This document shows positions 1-10,433 of a stretch of 64,000 nt of DNA, in pieces. The notes below the pieces were generated by a model. It saw only the letters and a program-made list of their open reading frames with translations. It was not told the DNA's origin and made no database searches. Every line of letters begins with the position of its first letter. The stretch's first letter is position 1. This DNA is from Strigamia acuminata (Eukaryota; Arthropoda; Chilopoda; Geophilomorpha; Linotaeniidae): positions 44,400,581 through 44,464,580 of the forward strand of contig OX442314.1 in assembly GCA_949358305.1 (NCBI GenBank), given 5' to 3'. The translations under genes were made by a program, and so were the position numbers.

Positions 1-195
1 GTCACCACGTTGCGCTTACCCATTTCTTTTGCATATGAGTAAAAGTAACGCCACGCTTATGAATATTGTTAGTATCCAACAGTGCCACGTCCCGGTGGCC
101 GGTGGCCTGTGGCCCAACGGCCCGGTGGCCCGGTGGCTTGTGCGCACCGTGAATTCGGACCTCATGTTTGAATACTTTTTGCCAGGGGTTGTAGA

Positions 196-360
196 AGCAT
201 CACATCTTATATTCAAAAGCTTTTGGATGCATTACTGACAATACAGCCTTCATCGAGTGAAAGTGAGAGAGCATTTTCTTCTTCGGCTAATTTTTGCACA
301 AAAAAGCGATTTATTTGTCACTTAAAAGCATACTTTTTACATCTCAAAGAAGGTAATTAG
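196..360 (+). pseudogene. hAT transposase C-terminal fragment
   Basis: An open stretch of about 54 codons ends in TAG at 358-360. It carries the signature of the hAT C-terminal dimerisation domain: a Ser-rich lead followed by ESERAFS at roughly residues 21-27, then a basic stretch and a leucine-containing tail. The rest of the transposase is absent upstream, where the sequence is a GC-rich run of short GGCCCGGTGG-like repeats (about 88-140). The bases after the stop (about 377-445) recur at 60640-60710, so this 3' end belongs to a dispersed family. The family call rests on the ERAFS motif and the position of the stop. This is a relic, not a working gene. Confidence 0.6.
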
Positions 361-511
361 AGGGTAATTTTAAGATAAAATGTGACTTTTTAAACTTTTG
401 TCAGTGTTTTTAGTGTAAAAATACATTAATTTTCCAATTCCCGGGATTTCCCGAGAAATTGGATTAAAATTTCCAGCTTCCCGGAAAAACAAAGTGGGAT
501 AAATGAACCTT

Positions 512-665
512 TGCCCTGCGCTCTTCTCTCTCTCTCCTACTCCCTACACCACTCAGCTCCCTCTCATTCCCTGTACTGGGTGATACCACTCTGCGAGGCG
601 GGTTGGCCTTAGGGGCATGAGGCGGCGTGTGGCAGTGACGCCGGTCACCCATGGGTGCCATGATC
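512..665. repeat. Fragment of R1-type repeat arm
   Basis: This GC-richer block contains CACCACTCAGCTCCCTC and a GGGTCATACCACT-like run. A second copy lies at 9250-9380, and inverted relatives lie in the right arms of the R1 elements near 43800-43960 and 61330-61480. It is a piece of a dispersed repeat and codes for nothing I recognise. Confidence 0.45.
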
Positions 666-1360
666 CGCAGTTTCAACACCTGTCTTTCATTTAAAAATTA
701 CATCGATAATTGCTTCAATGTTTTGATGAATACAAAGCAAAAACTTCCGGAATGTTTTGTTTGGAGATATCAGCACAAATTCGAGTTTCATACACGAACA
801 TGAAGTGTAGTTCACATTGTACAAAGCAATTCAGTTGGTAATCATAATCATGCTCCTTAATCATAGGTAGCGCACCATGCAAATTTGTTAATTGTAAATT
901 GTTAACCAATAACTGTTACTCTCGTTTTCTTTGTATCACTCATTCCATGTATGTACTCCAGACATATTAAACCCGTGTACCTATTTCACTTGCACAACCA
1001 TGTGTGTTTTCTACTTTTCACAACGCTGCTAAGGACATTATCCTAATCCCAAAGTTCGCTAATGATACCCGAGAAGTGATGAAAGCAGTTTTTATCAGAG
1101 CATTGTCTGAAGTGGAAGACCACTCACCATGTTCTCTGGAAAATTCTTGTGAAACAGCGAAGAAATGGTTATAGAAATATATGTCTGGGGACGTAAGTAT
1201 AAATAATGATTTGATTAATTTACATTTAGATTCAAACGATGTTAATATTTTGACTAAGACAACACACCATTTCAAAGTTTCAGCTGTGTTGTAAAGCAAA
1301 ACAATGGGTTTAGCTTTGTAAGTATAAAGATTGCACATTCAACAGTATCTCTGATATTAG
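666..1360. other. Unassigned AT-rich stretch
   Basis: No gene is recognised. Around 1040-1193 one frame stays open on the plus strand and a GTAAGT donor-like site follows the block at about 1195, which resembles an exon fragment, but no start, acceptor or domain supports a gene. Confidence 0.3.
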
Positions 1361-2418
1361 CAGTGTTGTATCGAACTAGAACTAATAGTTCGCGTTCGCG
1401 AACTTAGTTCGTAGTTCGCGAACTACGAACGCGAACTAGTTCCCCGTTTTTAAAGAACGTGAAAAACGAACAAAGTTCGTTTTTTTGACGCGAACTACGT
1501 TCTAGTTCAGTTCTAGTTCGTTCACCGGACGGAAGAAATAAACACACTATTGTTATTGAAATTTTGCAGTTAAAATTGTTAAAAATTCTTACTATCACTT
1601 CTTCAAACACAAGAATCCGTACTTGGATTTAAGTTATTCGTGACTTCCGTAGTTTCATTCGAAAATACATTCTCGTCATTAGGTTCTAGAAGATCGTAAT
1701 TTACTCGTCGGATTGTCGCACGTGTATTCATTCCGTGTTGGTGGAATGAATACACGTGCGACAACTCTACGAGGAAAAACGATCCTCCAGAACCGAATGA
1801 AGTCACGAATAATTTAAATCTAAGTACGGACGACTTGCAATGTTATTCTGGTTTGGTTTCGGGGTTTATATACGTGTCCAAACTGTTGTTGATTCATTCA
1901 TTTGAACGTAATCGTTATGAAATCGTAACCGATTTTGTAATTGGCAATTTATTTCGATATTCACATATTTTTAACGTGTCGAAAACGTTGTTTGTAGTGA
2001 TTTGACGTATATTAAAAAAGACTATCACAGTTGTGCCTCGACAGGTCAGAATTCTGTCATAAATGGATCATTTTTTCGGTAATATTTTTGTAAATTTTCT
2101 AACATTACTTTTGTTGTTTGGATTTCTGTTTAATTTTATTTAAATAAATAAGTGTGATCAATTAAATGTCTGTTTGTATACTTTTTTACAGTAAATAAAT
2201 GTGTTATTACAGTATAAAATGGTGTAAATAAAAATTTGAATTCGTAAAAAAATATTTGTAAAATGAACTGAACTAGAACTGAACTAGAACTGAACTAGAA
2301 CTTAGTTCACTTGGAGTTTTTGGGGTGAACGGGAACTAGAACTAGTTCCCTAATTTGAAAACGGTGATGAACGCGAACTAGAACTAGTTCGCGATTTAGT
2401 GAACGAGATACAACACTG
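1361..2418. mobile_element. Non-autonomous hAT element, 1058 bp
   Basis: The ends are perfect 12-bp inverted repeats, CAGTGTTGTATC and GATACAACACTG. They are flanked by a perfect 8-bp target duplication GATATTAG (1353-1360 and 2419-2426), the hallmark of hAT transposition. Inside each end are many copies of a GAACTAGAACT-like motif in both orientations, forming subterminal arrays of the kind hAT transposases bind. No transposase domain is recognised inside. The exact target duplication argues for a clean insertion that has not been rearranged at its edges. Confidence 0.9.
1617..1829. repeat. Internal inverted repeat with perfect 20-bp core hairpin
   Basis: This sits inside the hAT element. 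The inner stems at 1715-1734 and 1743-1762 are perfectly complementary over 20 bases with an 8-base loop. The outer arms continue imperfectly to 1617 and 1829, with about 25 extra bases in the left arm. It may be a duplicated internal segment of the parent element in head-to-head orientation. Confidence 0.8.
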
Positions 2419-2426
2419 GATATTAG

Positions 2427-4549
2427 AGAAAACACTTTCATTTGTTTAATATATTTTGTGAATGGGGCTCCAAGTGATCATAATCCACTTCAGAGGAAAC
2501 ACAACAAGTATAATAAAACATTTGTTCTAAAGTTTTGTACTTATTCACATTTCCTTTTACAATATGCAGGTGTACAGAAAACCACATAAAGCAAACTGTC
2601 AGTTTGGCATTGTGAAGCATTCAATAAAAGCGTTGAAGAAATGGATACTGCACAAGGCAATGACCGTTATTGTCCCCATCCCACCCAAAATATACAATTC
2701 TTTGGTTTCAATAAGTGCAACACTCAAGCAACTATTAGCGTGGAATTTAACTTATTGCTCATTGAAACAGCAGAGATGCTTGTGTTTGTTCATTATCCAA
2801 TTCCAAATTAGCAAAAGCCAACTTTTGGGTCAAGGAACCTGAAATTCCGTTAAGTAAATAAAAAAAATTTCTTGTTATAAAGCTGCTAAATCTGTAGGTA
2901 TTTGAAAATTAATACCCAAACTCAATTGAACTTAAATTTCTGTTGTTGCAAATAGTTAGAATTTCTGTTCCAAAGTTTAATATTTACAAGAAATCAAACA
3001 GTTTTGAGTAAATCGATGTATAAAATTGCTGTTAAGTTAAAATTAACTCAAAGTAAACATCATTGTCTTGACATTTCAAACTAGATTTTAAGACTTCTTT
3101 TAGTGTAACTTCAGCCAGAATTAGAGAGAATAGGAGATAACCAAGACACTTTTTCTTATAGAAACTTATCTAAAATGCAGACATTCAAAACTGTGGCCAC
3201 TAAAGGGTCAAATCTGAAGTCAAACCTTCCAAAAAAGTTAATTAATTTAGCTACAAATGGGAATTAAGACATTCCGATAACTCAGAATACGTCCGTGGAT
3301 TGGAGCAATACTTATAAAATAGAAAACCGTGACGAGATTCCACAAGCCACCACTTTCCTTGTTGATGATGAATCAACTAGTAGAATATATGGAATTAACG
3401 GAATGCAGTCTTACGGTACCAAATTTTATGAATTAAATTTCACATTAGGTAAATGCTACATTCATTTAATGGAATTTAGATAAAACCTTCAAAGGAATAA
3501 AATGTGCAAACACCAGAGCTCTCATTCTGTACCACTGGAAGGACGCCCAGTGGCCCAGGGACAACCACGAGGAGGCAAAGAGTTGGATTTGTTGTCCCCA
3601 AATAAGAAATGGAAGACCAAACGTAATAAAAATGTAAATTTCAAAGAAAGAGGATACTTTTAAGCCACTTGCCGTCAACCTAACCAACGTAAAAATGGCG
3701 GCGCGAAAAACTCCGATAAGGAATAGAAATAAGTTTGTGTAAACACCGAAATAAATTCGCTTCGAACCTCCTCACCGTACGCACGCAAATAACCGAATCC
3801 GATTGAAAATGTTTTCAGAGAAAAAACAGAATTCCGATGGAGTTTGAGCTGCTCAAAACAAAGCGAGGTGACTGACGACCGATGCTAACGAAATCTCTCA
3901 ACTCAAAATGGCTGTAGCTACGGGGATCTCGGCCGAAAAACAGGGAGCTACTCTAGACAGAACAAATCTCAGAAGGAAATCTCGCGGCAAATATACCAAT
4001 TCATACTCGAATGACGTCGTACGTTACGTTTACAGTTAAATTATACAAAAATCTTGTACAGTTTAATAAATACCCATTCTCACTCTTCCATTACTTTTGC
4101 GGTGTAAATGGCTCATCTATCAGTTAATTCAGATGCTTTTATTGCAGCCGAAACGCGCGGGCCATTCTTTCCGCTCCAGTTATTGCAACCCCAATGAAGT
4201 GAAAACGGGTTTTGCCAAATAAAATTTATTCAGTGCTTATTCATTCCGCGGTTATTACAAAACTCTTTATTTAATTAATACGAGTGCGTGACGGTCACAT
4301 TCCTTTTGCAGATTTATGCGTTATTTGCGTCCCATCAATCAGGATTAAACGCAAGTTCTTATCGAGTTTTTTAATGTTTTCAATTCCACATATCAGTTGT
4401 ATTTTTTTTAATTAATATTGCACACAAATGTGCATTTTTGGCGATGTCCGGTTTTTGCACACAAATGTCCATTTTTTGGGTTCAATTGTGCATGTTTTGC
4501 ACCCCAAAATTTCGCCAAAATTCACAAAACAACAAAATGGACATTTTCT
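2427..4549. other. Unassigned, AT-rich, with scattered open frames
   Basis: No recognised gene. A plus-strand frame is open at about 2564-2842 and another at about 3295-3483, neither with a known domain; both could be relics of unknown elements. From about 3690 to 4080 the sequence is richer in CpG and contains AAAATGGCGGCG, possibly old promoter or LTR sequence. From about 4420 to 4550 short complementary segments (AAATGTCCATTTTTT against AAAATGGACATTTT, and a GGCGA/TCGCC pair) could form an imperfect stem next to the 23-bp tandem array. Confidence 0.3.
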
Positions 4550-4733
4550 GACAAAAAAATCAACTTTTGAATGACAAAAAAATCAACTTTTGAATGACAA
4601 AAAAATCAACTTTTGAATGACAAAAAAATCAACTTTTGAATGACAAAAAAATCAACTTTTGAATGACAAAAAAATCAACTTTTGAATGACAAAAAAATCA
4701 ACTTTTGAATAACAAAAAAATCAACTTTTGAAT
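4550..4733. repeat. Tandem array, 8 copies of a 23-bp unit
   Basis: The array is exactly 184 bases, eight units that each begin GACAAAAAAATC and end TTTTGAAT. The first seven are essentially identical. The last unit begins AACAA instead of GACAA, and a GGCAAAAAG remnant follows it. It ends 47 bases beyond the stop codon of the Rep-like gene, on its 3' side. Confidence 0.9.
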
Positions 4734-4780
4734 GGCAAAAAGTCTAATAAGACTAAAAGATGCTGCAGTGCTCTTGGGTG

Positions 4781-6211
4781 CTACTGCTGCTGCACTGGCG
4801 CAGCCAGGGGTGCTGCAGCATTTCCTTCCTCTGCAGTTGGTGCAAATCTCCGGGTCACCGACTGCTCCCAAAATTCAGTTGCCTCGATAACTGTAAACCG
4901 CCTTTTAAGTGCCTCATCGTCGGGCAGCTCAAAATTTGAGCATATGATTACCGGCACCTTTATTATTATCTGTACGGATCCCGAGTTCTCGGTGGCCACC
5001 CAGAACCACCCGCCCTCCAGGAGTCGAAGCATTGCTTCGCGAACATACGGCTCAGTTAGTCCGTCTCTCGGGGCATTGGGAATATAAACGCCCGTATCGT
5101 GGTTGCGCAAACCACTGAAAGCGAACTTTCCTTCCGCTATGCACGGTAAGAAGGCCGTTATTGTCAAAGGGCAGAACGTCTCGGTCAGCCGTGTCTTCCC
5201 GACCCCCGGCGCGCCATGCAAGTAAAGATTTTTTCTTTTTGGGTCTGGGTGCAGTGGATCCATCTCCCTAAAAAACGTCAGTAGACGATCAACCCACGTG
5301 TCCGGCGTAATTTCGTATTCGTGGAGCAGTCGGGCCTGCTCGGCCAGTTGCTGTCGCATCGTGTCCTCCTCGTCCATTCGGCGTTCGACCCGCTGGTGCA
5401 GAAGTCGGAGGTGCGAAAGCTCTTTTCTCCGTTTGAATAGAAATGGGTCAAATGCCAAATCGACTTCTTGCCCTCGTGTTCGCTCTGCCCACTGTCGTTG
5501 TTGGAAAAATTCATGCGTCATCGTCAGTGGGACGTTCCGGATGAGTGGATGTAGGTCTTCTTTCGTAACAAACGCGATCGTTTTACCCCTCTTGCGCGGC
5601 TCAATGGTCCGGATGTGGATTACTGGTTGGTCTATACCTGGGAAGAGCATGACCCGCACTTGTCGTCGCAACCGGACGAAATTGGTCCTTTCACGCAGAC
5701 GTACGTAAATATGGAAGCGGTAAGGATGCACGTGCGGTTCTGCATTCAGCTCGTCATGAAGTTCACGAGCTACGATCAGTTCTTGGCTCAACGGCTCGAA
5801 TGCGTCAAAAATTTCCTGCCGCATTTTATGACAGTGCGGCAAAGTTATCAGAAAAAAGTACGACAATGGTTGCTGAACTTCCACCTGCTCTTGCTCCTGC
5901 AGTGGTAAGTGTGGTAACTGCGGTAGTAACTGCAGTGGCAGTCGCGGGGCAATGTTACGATAGTGGCCGTGCGGTGGTTGGCGTGGTTGACGTACTCGAC
6001 GCGGACCAGGAGCAGTGGGGTGAGGTTGATGCACTGGAGCGACGAGATTAGGTTGAGTCACAACCTACAGTTAGATACACGTTTAGAGAATTGTTGGTTA
6101 CATTTTATTATGGTAAACGTTACGTACTTGCTGCACATGGGATGAACGTGGTCGGATCCGTCTCAAAGTTGCCCATGGTCGATTCAAGTTTGGCTGGTTC
6201 GCTGTTGACAT
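4781..6211 (-). CDS. CRESS/geminivirus-type Rep-like protein with SF3 helicase
   Basis: Proposed gene: exon 1 6211-6128, intron 6127-6065, exon 2 6064-4781, TAG at 4783-4781, 455 residues. The long open frame has no usable ATG at its 5' end; the nearest upstream codon is a TAG. An ATG at 6211 with GTACGT donor and CTGTAG acceptor joins in frame through a 63-base intron, and I infer this from sequence only. Residues about 30-95 are Pro/Gln/His-rich. Next comes a HUH-endonuclease-like region with motif I (FFLITLPHC, about 98), motif II RFH (144-146, where HUH is expected) and motif III FVTKED (193, Phe where the catalytic Tyr is expected). Then follow a charged linker, Walker A GAPGVGKT (312-319) and motif C with Asn405 in ICSN. 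Walker B is unclear. Likely an ATP-driven DNA helicase derived from a rolling-circle replication protein with a disabled nickase; virus-derived or transposon-borne origin is not resolved. Confidence 0.65.
6065..6127 (-). other. Inferred 63-base intron of the Rep-like gene
   Basis: On the minus strand the segment starts GTACGTAACG and ends TATCTAACTGTAG. Removing it joins codon 28 (CAA) to GTT with the frame kept, and it removes the in-frame TAG at 6067-6065. The length suits animals with compact introns. Transcript evidence is lacking. Confidence 0.5.
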
Positions 6212-7345
6212 GGCTATTGGTATAAATATATTTTAAAAGGTCATTTTCATGTTTCGATATAAATACTTAGTTTAGAGTCGTAATGGTGTCTGTTTATATA
6301 CGCCGATGTAAACAATTAACATAACTCATGAGGAAAAAACATTTCTGACTCGGACCAATCCCGGCTCTTCTTGGAAAATATACACAAATTTAAAACTATT
6401 TAACAAATAAAAGATTGCTTGATAAATTATATTTTTTATAATTTATCGACAAACATTATTTACACTTAATCACAGGTTTAAGAGAGCGAAAATTAAATCG
6501 AAACTTCTGAGATATCAGTCCCGCACTTGGCGGCTTGGCAACAGAAAAACCGAGAGTGATCATCTTTAAGCGACAGGCAAGGCGTAGAAGCAGACGACTC
6601 AAAACCGACTCAAGATGCACACTGGACAAAAGGTAAGGATTGACGGGGATAAACAAACAGTTCTATATATTTTGGCAACCTTTAACTGCATATTTAACCT
6701 CTATTTTCAGCCAGGAAGGCGCCGATGACGATGCGTACCCGCAACTCGTGTCCCGATCTGATTTCTCTCTCTAGCTCGCCTATTGCCTCACCCATGACTC
6801 TGGGAAGACTTTATCCGTGGAATAAACGGTAAGAACCTCGACATAAAATTATAACTGCTAAATAATTCACACAGTGAGTGCTGTTTGTTTATGATAGATA
6901 AAGAATCACAACGTAATCATCGTGTTGCATTTAATAATTATGTGTAATTCACAAAGCAATGAACAAGAAAAAATTCAAAAAAAATTATATAGATTTATTT
7001 TTAATCTCTTTCATAATTATTTGGTGGTAACGTCGCAAATGTTGAATGAGAAGATTCTACAAAGAAACATTTTTTATAAACACCTGATACAGTAACAGCA
7101 ACAGAATTTTTTTAAATTATAAAAAATATTTTTAACTGAATAACATTCATTAGTTATTATCAAATAAATTCGGGGACTTGGCATACAAATTAATAATTAA
7201 AATAGGGGTACAAATTGAATTAATTTCCACTATTAATAAATGAGTAATTTTTCCAAAAGTCTCATTTTTTAATTGAACAACAAAATTATTTTTTATGGGA
7301 GGCCAATTCTTTCGGGTTGGAAGGGTTTAGCGCAATGTTACACAT
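6212..7345. other. Unassigned; weak exon-like block at 6560-6830
   Basis: A TATA-like TATTTATA lies on the minus strand at about 6221-6230, close upstream of the proposed Rep ATG. On the plus strand, about 6560-6644 is open and ends AAAAG before GTAAGG. After TTTTCAG at about 6711 a second open block runs to a GTAAGA near 6830, and the two join in one frame. No domain is recognised and neighbouring exons are absent, so this may be a stranded host exon pair or chance. About 6840-7340 is AT-rich with nothing seen. Confidence 0.3.
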
Positions 7346-7627
7346 GTGAGACGATGGATCCAGAAAGATGATGATCTTCAAGATGCTGCAGTCCAACCAC
7401 AGATGACATCGTTCCCAGAGGCGATTGCAACCAGAAACATATCTGAGATTGTTCCCGAACAGAGACAGATTCCAGAGGAGAACCTAATTAAAGAACTACC
7501 AGCGGCACCACAAGTAGAAGTGCCATTAAAAGATGCTCAACAAGAGATAGACATCCACCAGAATATTATGGAGTTAATTCTACTTGACTTGAGAAATTAT
7601 TATTGTTGTTTTACTAAGAGTTATTAG
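7346..7627 (+). pseudogene. Possible C-terminal end of an old Gypsy polyprotein
   Basis: The frame is open for about 90 codons and ends in TAG, giving a Gln/Glu/Pro-rich polypeptide without a recognised domain. It is assigned only by position: about 110 bases downstream lie a purine-rich tract and an LTR-like sequence, the order expected at the 3' end of a Gypsy element, and Gypsy integrase relics lie nearby. It could equally be unrelated. Confidence 0.3.
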
Positions 7628-7734
7628 CATTGTGTAACTTAGATAGTTCGGGCCTGAACGCATATTATTTGTATTGAAAATTCATTTATTAATTGTTTAA
7701 CAAATCAGTCAATTGTAATTGAGAAATTGTTTAT

Positions 7735-7900
7735 TGAGAAAAAAAAGAATGTTGTCGTGTTCTCGCATTACGCCACTCGGTGGCAGTACGTGTATTATGC
7801 ACAACTGACCAGGTGACTTCGCAAGTAACATGTGTGATAATAAATCACTTTGATTTGCAACATCAACCCGACTGTTTCCTTGTGTCAACTACACCACAAT
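7735..7900 (+). mobile_element. Polypurine tract and partial Gypsy-like LTR
   Basis: The purine run GAGAAAAAAAAGAA directly precedes TGTTGTCGTG at 7750, the arrangement of a polypurine tract followed by a 3' LTR. An AATAAA lies at about 7839. Candidate 3' ends are CA at 7862 or near 7900. No partner LTR or target duplication was found. Confidence 0.4.
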
Positions 7901-8283
7901 GGGAAAAAAGATTTTCGGTATGATCAATACCGTCGGAGGGCACAGGGAAGATCCAAAGCAAATCGAAAATTATTAAAATGTTATTTCTGGTTAAAAGATC
8001 CAGCAGGCGCAGGCAATGATTTTTTGAAAGAATTTAAAAGATTTGTATGTAATGTTTTAAGTAATGAAAATTTTTTTTTAATGTATATACTGGTGACCAC
8101 TCACTACATATTCCTACCAACCATCCGAGCGAGTCAAACACAGCTGTCCATGCAAATACGCCGAGATGCAAGTATGCAAGTATCATCGCACACTTCCGTT
8201 TAAAAGTTTTCTTCGATTAAGTTTGGTGCGTATGTCAGCAGTTTGAAAAGTGGTTTCTTCGTGTTTAAATCGATCTTGAAACT

Positions 8284-8466
8284 ATGACTACTGGTAACTT
8301 GTTAGAAGCTGCCTTCGCCGCCTTCGTTTCAGCTGCGGAAACAGCCACGGCGTATGCCCGCGCTTTAAGAGCCGCTTATGCGGCTTTGATGTGTGAACAA
8401 CATGTGCGCAAAGCCGTCAATGAACATCCAACAGCTAAAGCCAACCAGAAAGAACAAATCACTTGA
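8284..8466 (+). CDS. Small alanine-rich ORF, 60 aa, unknown
   Basis: It starts at a true ATG (8284) and ends in TGA (8464-8466). The product is about 30 percent alanine, predicted helical and amphipathic, with one Cys and a basic C-terminal tail. It ends about 60 bases before the broken Rep-like copy at 8524, in the same orientation, so it could be a remnant of that element's upstream gene or first exon. It shows no similarity to the N-terminus of the 4781-6211 protein. No known family recognised. Confidence 0.3.
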   Translation: MTTGNLLEAAFAAFVSAAETATAYARALRAAYAALMCEQHVRKAVNEHPTAKANQKEQIT

Positions 8467-8523
8467 ATACATAATGAAATCAGACTTGGCTGCAATTCTC
8501 ATCAATTGACTCTTCCAGGCTAA

Positions 8524-9105
8524 TGGGCCAAGAGGACGCATGAAAAGGGCATCGAAATGTCCACGGATCTATTGGTCTTTGAGCAAAGAGCTCAAATAAA
8601 CTCATTTAGAACCGTTCACCAAGAGGTGAACAACCGCTCACAGATCGAAAAACTGAAGGCAGAACGAGTGACACCTCCAAGACGTGACTAGACAAGATTG
8701 TGCACTTCTTTGCCAACATTGACACCACCGACCCGGACCTGAAACTGAAGAACTTGTACCTTTACGGTGAACCTGGAGTGGGAAAGACATGCATAAGAGA
8801 GACGTTTAGATCAGATGCTTTAACGACTTTCATTCCTTCCCTCGACGAGAACAAGTTTGCCTTCAGTGGTCTGAATGACTACTCGGTGGCGATCTACGAG
8901 CCCGTCCCGTCTGTCCAGAAAAAGCCCGGGACTGCAACATCACGTGCCAGGTCATGTTACGCCTCTTGGAAGGCAAACAAATATCAATGATCGAAATAAA
9001 TGTGTACAAATCCATGCCATTTATCATCTGCTCAAACTATCCTCCATAAAACAACGGCGAGTTCATGCACTGCCTGAATATAATTAAGGCCACCTCGGCT
9101 CGATG
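8524..9105 (+). pseudogene. Broken, divergent Rep-like/SF3 helicase copy
   Basis: Read across frames, this follows the 4781-6211 protein from the post-HUH linker to beyond motif C. It shows a WAKRTHEKG-like start matching WAERTRG, then LDKIVHFF, the Walker A GEPGVGKT (about 8766-8790), FAFSGLNDY, MLRLLEG (about 8954) and ICSNYP (about 9025). Breaks seen are an in-frame TGA at 8685-8687 where the relative has Trp, a frameshift between the Walker A region and MLRLLEG, and a stop just after motif C. The HUH domain is missing. It is too diverged from the intact gene to be a recent duplicate, so it represents another lineage of the same family. Confidence 0.7.
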
Positions 9106-9169
9106 GAACTGTGCGACTTTGAAGCTTTCTTCAGATGTCATCAGACGATTCGGACTAGTCCACTACATC

Positions 9170-9390
9170 AGCAGTGGTGAATGGGGAGGAGGGTCATCAC
9201 AGAGCACGGTGGCTCTCGCTGGCTTTAGAACCTTTCTTCATACCTCGAGCTCTCCTGTTTCTCGCTGTCGCTTTCCTACTCTCTTTACTCTCCACACCAC
9301 TCAGCTCCCTCCTTCCCTAACTGGGTCATACCACTCGGCGCGGAGGGGTGACATTAGCCTCATTGGGCGGCCTGTGGCATATAGAATTAA
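9170..9390. repeat. R1-type repeat fragment
   Basis: The stretch contains CAGTGGTGAATGG (shared with R1 left arms at 36890 and 58740) and then the CACCACTCAGCTCCCTC block shared with 540-570. It abuts the 3' end of the Rep-like relic. About 9391-9508 is AT-rich with nothing recognised. Confidence 0.45.
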
Positions 9391-9508
9391 AAAACACATT
9401 GATAATCAATTATGCCTTGAGGTTTTCTTAATTTATAAGTTAAATTATGTTTGGTTTATAATTTATTTCTTTTGTTCTTTTAGTTTTGCTTTTGTAATTT
9501 GAGAGTCA

Positions 9509-9800
9509 TTTAGAGAAGTGGTGGTAAAGTTAGCAGATCGCAGCCACCAGGGAATAGTTGAGACGAAGATGTTAAAGCGACAGAAGGTTTGGTTCCCAGG
9601 GTTGGACACCTGATTGGAACGAGTGGTGGCCGGTTGCATCCCGTGTCAGATGAGCGTGCCATCAAAAACAAGAACCACCTTTGGAAATGACGAACTTGCC
9701 TGAGCGATCGTGGCAGAGACTTGCTGTCGACTACCTAGGACCATTCCCGGACGGGAAAATTCTTTTTGTAATGGTGGAAATTAATGACGGACAGGCAAGA
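9509..9800 (+). pseudogene. Gypsy integrase relic (zinc region to start of core)
   Basis: Translation across small frameshifts gives a HQGIVETKMLKRQKVWFPG-like HHCC zinc region, then AGCIPCQ, then a RLAVDYLGPFPDGKILFVMV-like start of the integrase core with the first catalytic Asp. This is the layout of Gypsy integrases of the K02A2.6-like type. It has internal stops and is cut off after the first part of the core. A second, longer copy of the same segment lies at 11455-11992. Confidence 0.65.
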
Positions 9801-10431
9801 GCGCCGATGTAATCTGATGGATTAACCTTTGATTGAGACAGCGGGCCTAAACGCTCAATCTTGTGGAATAGTTCCAAATGCTCTCACTGGTTAAACTGGG
9901 TTTCCAGATTCGCTCACCAGTTGGCACCGTGCTGTTTCACCACTTACCGTAGCTGGGCTGTTCAACTAAGCAGAGCTGTTTAACTAAGCAGAGCGGGAGA
10001 GAGATTCAGAGTTTACTTGTTAAGTAAAGTGAGCTGGATAGAGCAGAAGAGTTTGGAATCTCAAGTAGTTAACATGGCTCTAATCTGGCTTCTGTAGACC
10101 AGCGCACTCAGCACTTGGCCTCTCTAGCTCAGACACAATTGAATTGGTTTTACACTGATTGTCATTCTTGTTTATCATTTATTATTAATTGAGGTTAAGT
10201 TTATGATTTTGTTATGATTGCTTTTGTGTAATAAATCCCATGAATAAAAGAGATTTAATTTGAAAGTTAAATCAAAGCATTCTCAGTTCATTTCACTCGA
10301 GATTTCCAACGTCTCTTAGCAACTGTAAATAATAATGGTTATGTGTGGGTTTACCCCAGCTCACACGTAACAATATTAAGCAGAAAATTTGTTTATTGTT
10401 TTTAATTTGTCTGCGTGTGTGGGTGTTTGTA
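9801..10431. other. Unassigned; possible solo LTR-like segment
   Basis: No coding potential seen. About 9862-10372 starts TGTGG and ends CGTAACA, with AATAAA-type signals near 10230-10245, which resembles an LTR. The flanking bases do not form a convincing target duplication, so it is left unassigned. Confidence 0.25.
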
Positions 10432-10433
10432 TA

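Noticed and set aside
4550-4733. CRISPR-like array
   Set aside because: The repeats are directly adjacent without spacers and the genome is eukaryotic.
9862-10372. Solo LTR
   Set aside because: TG...CA ends are plausible, but the flanks AATCT and ATATT do not match and no partner was found.
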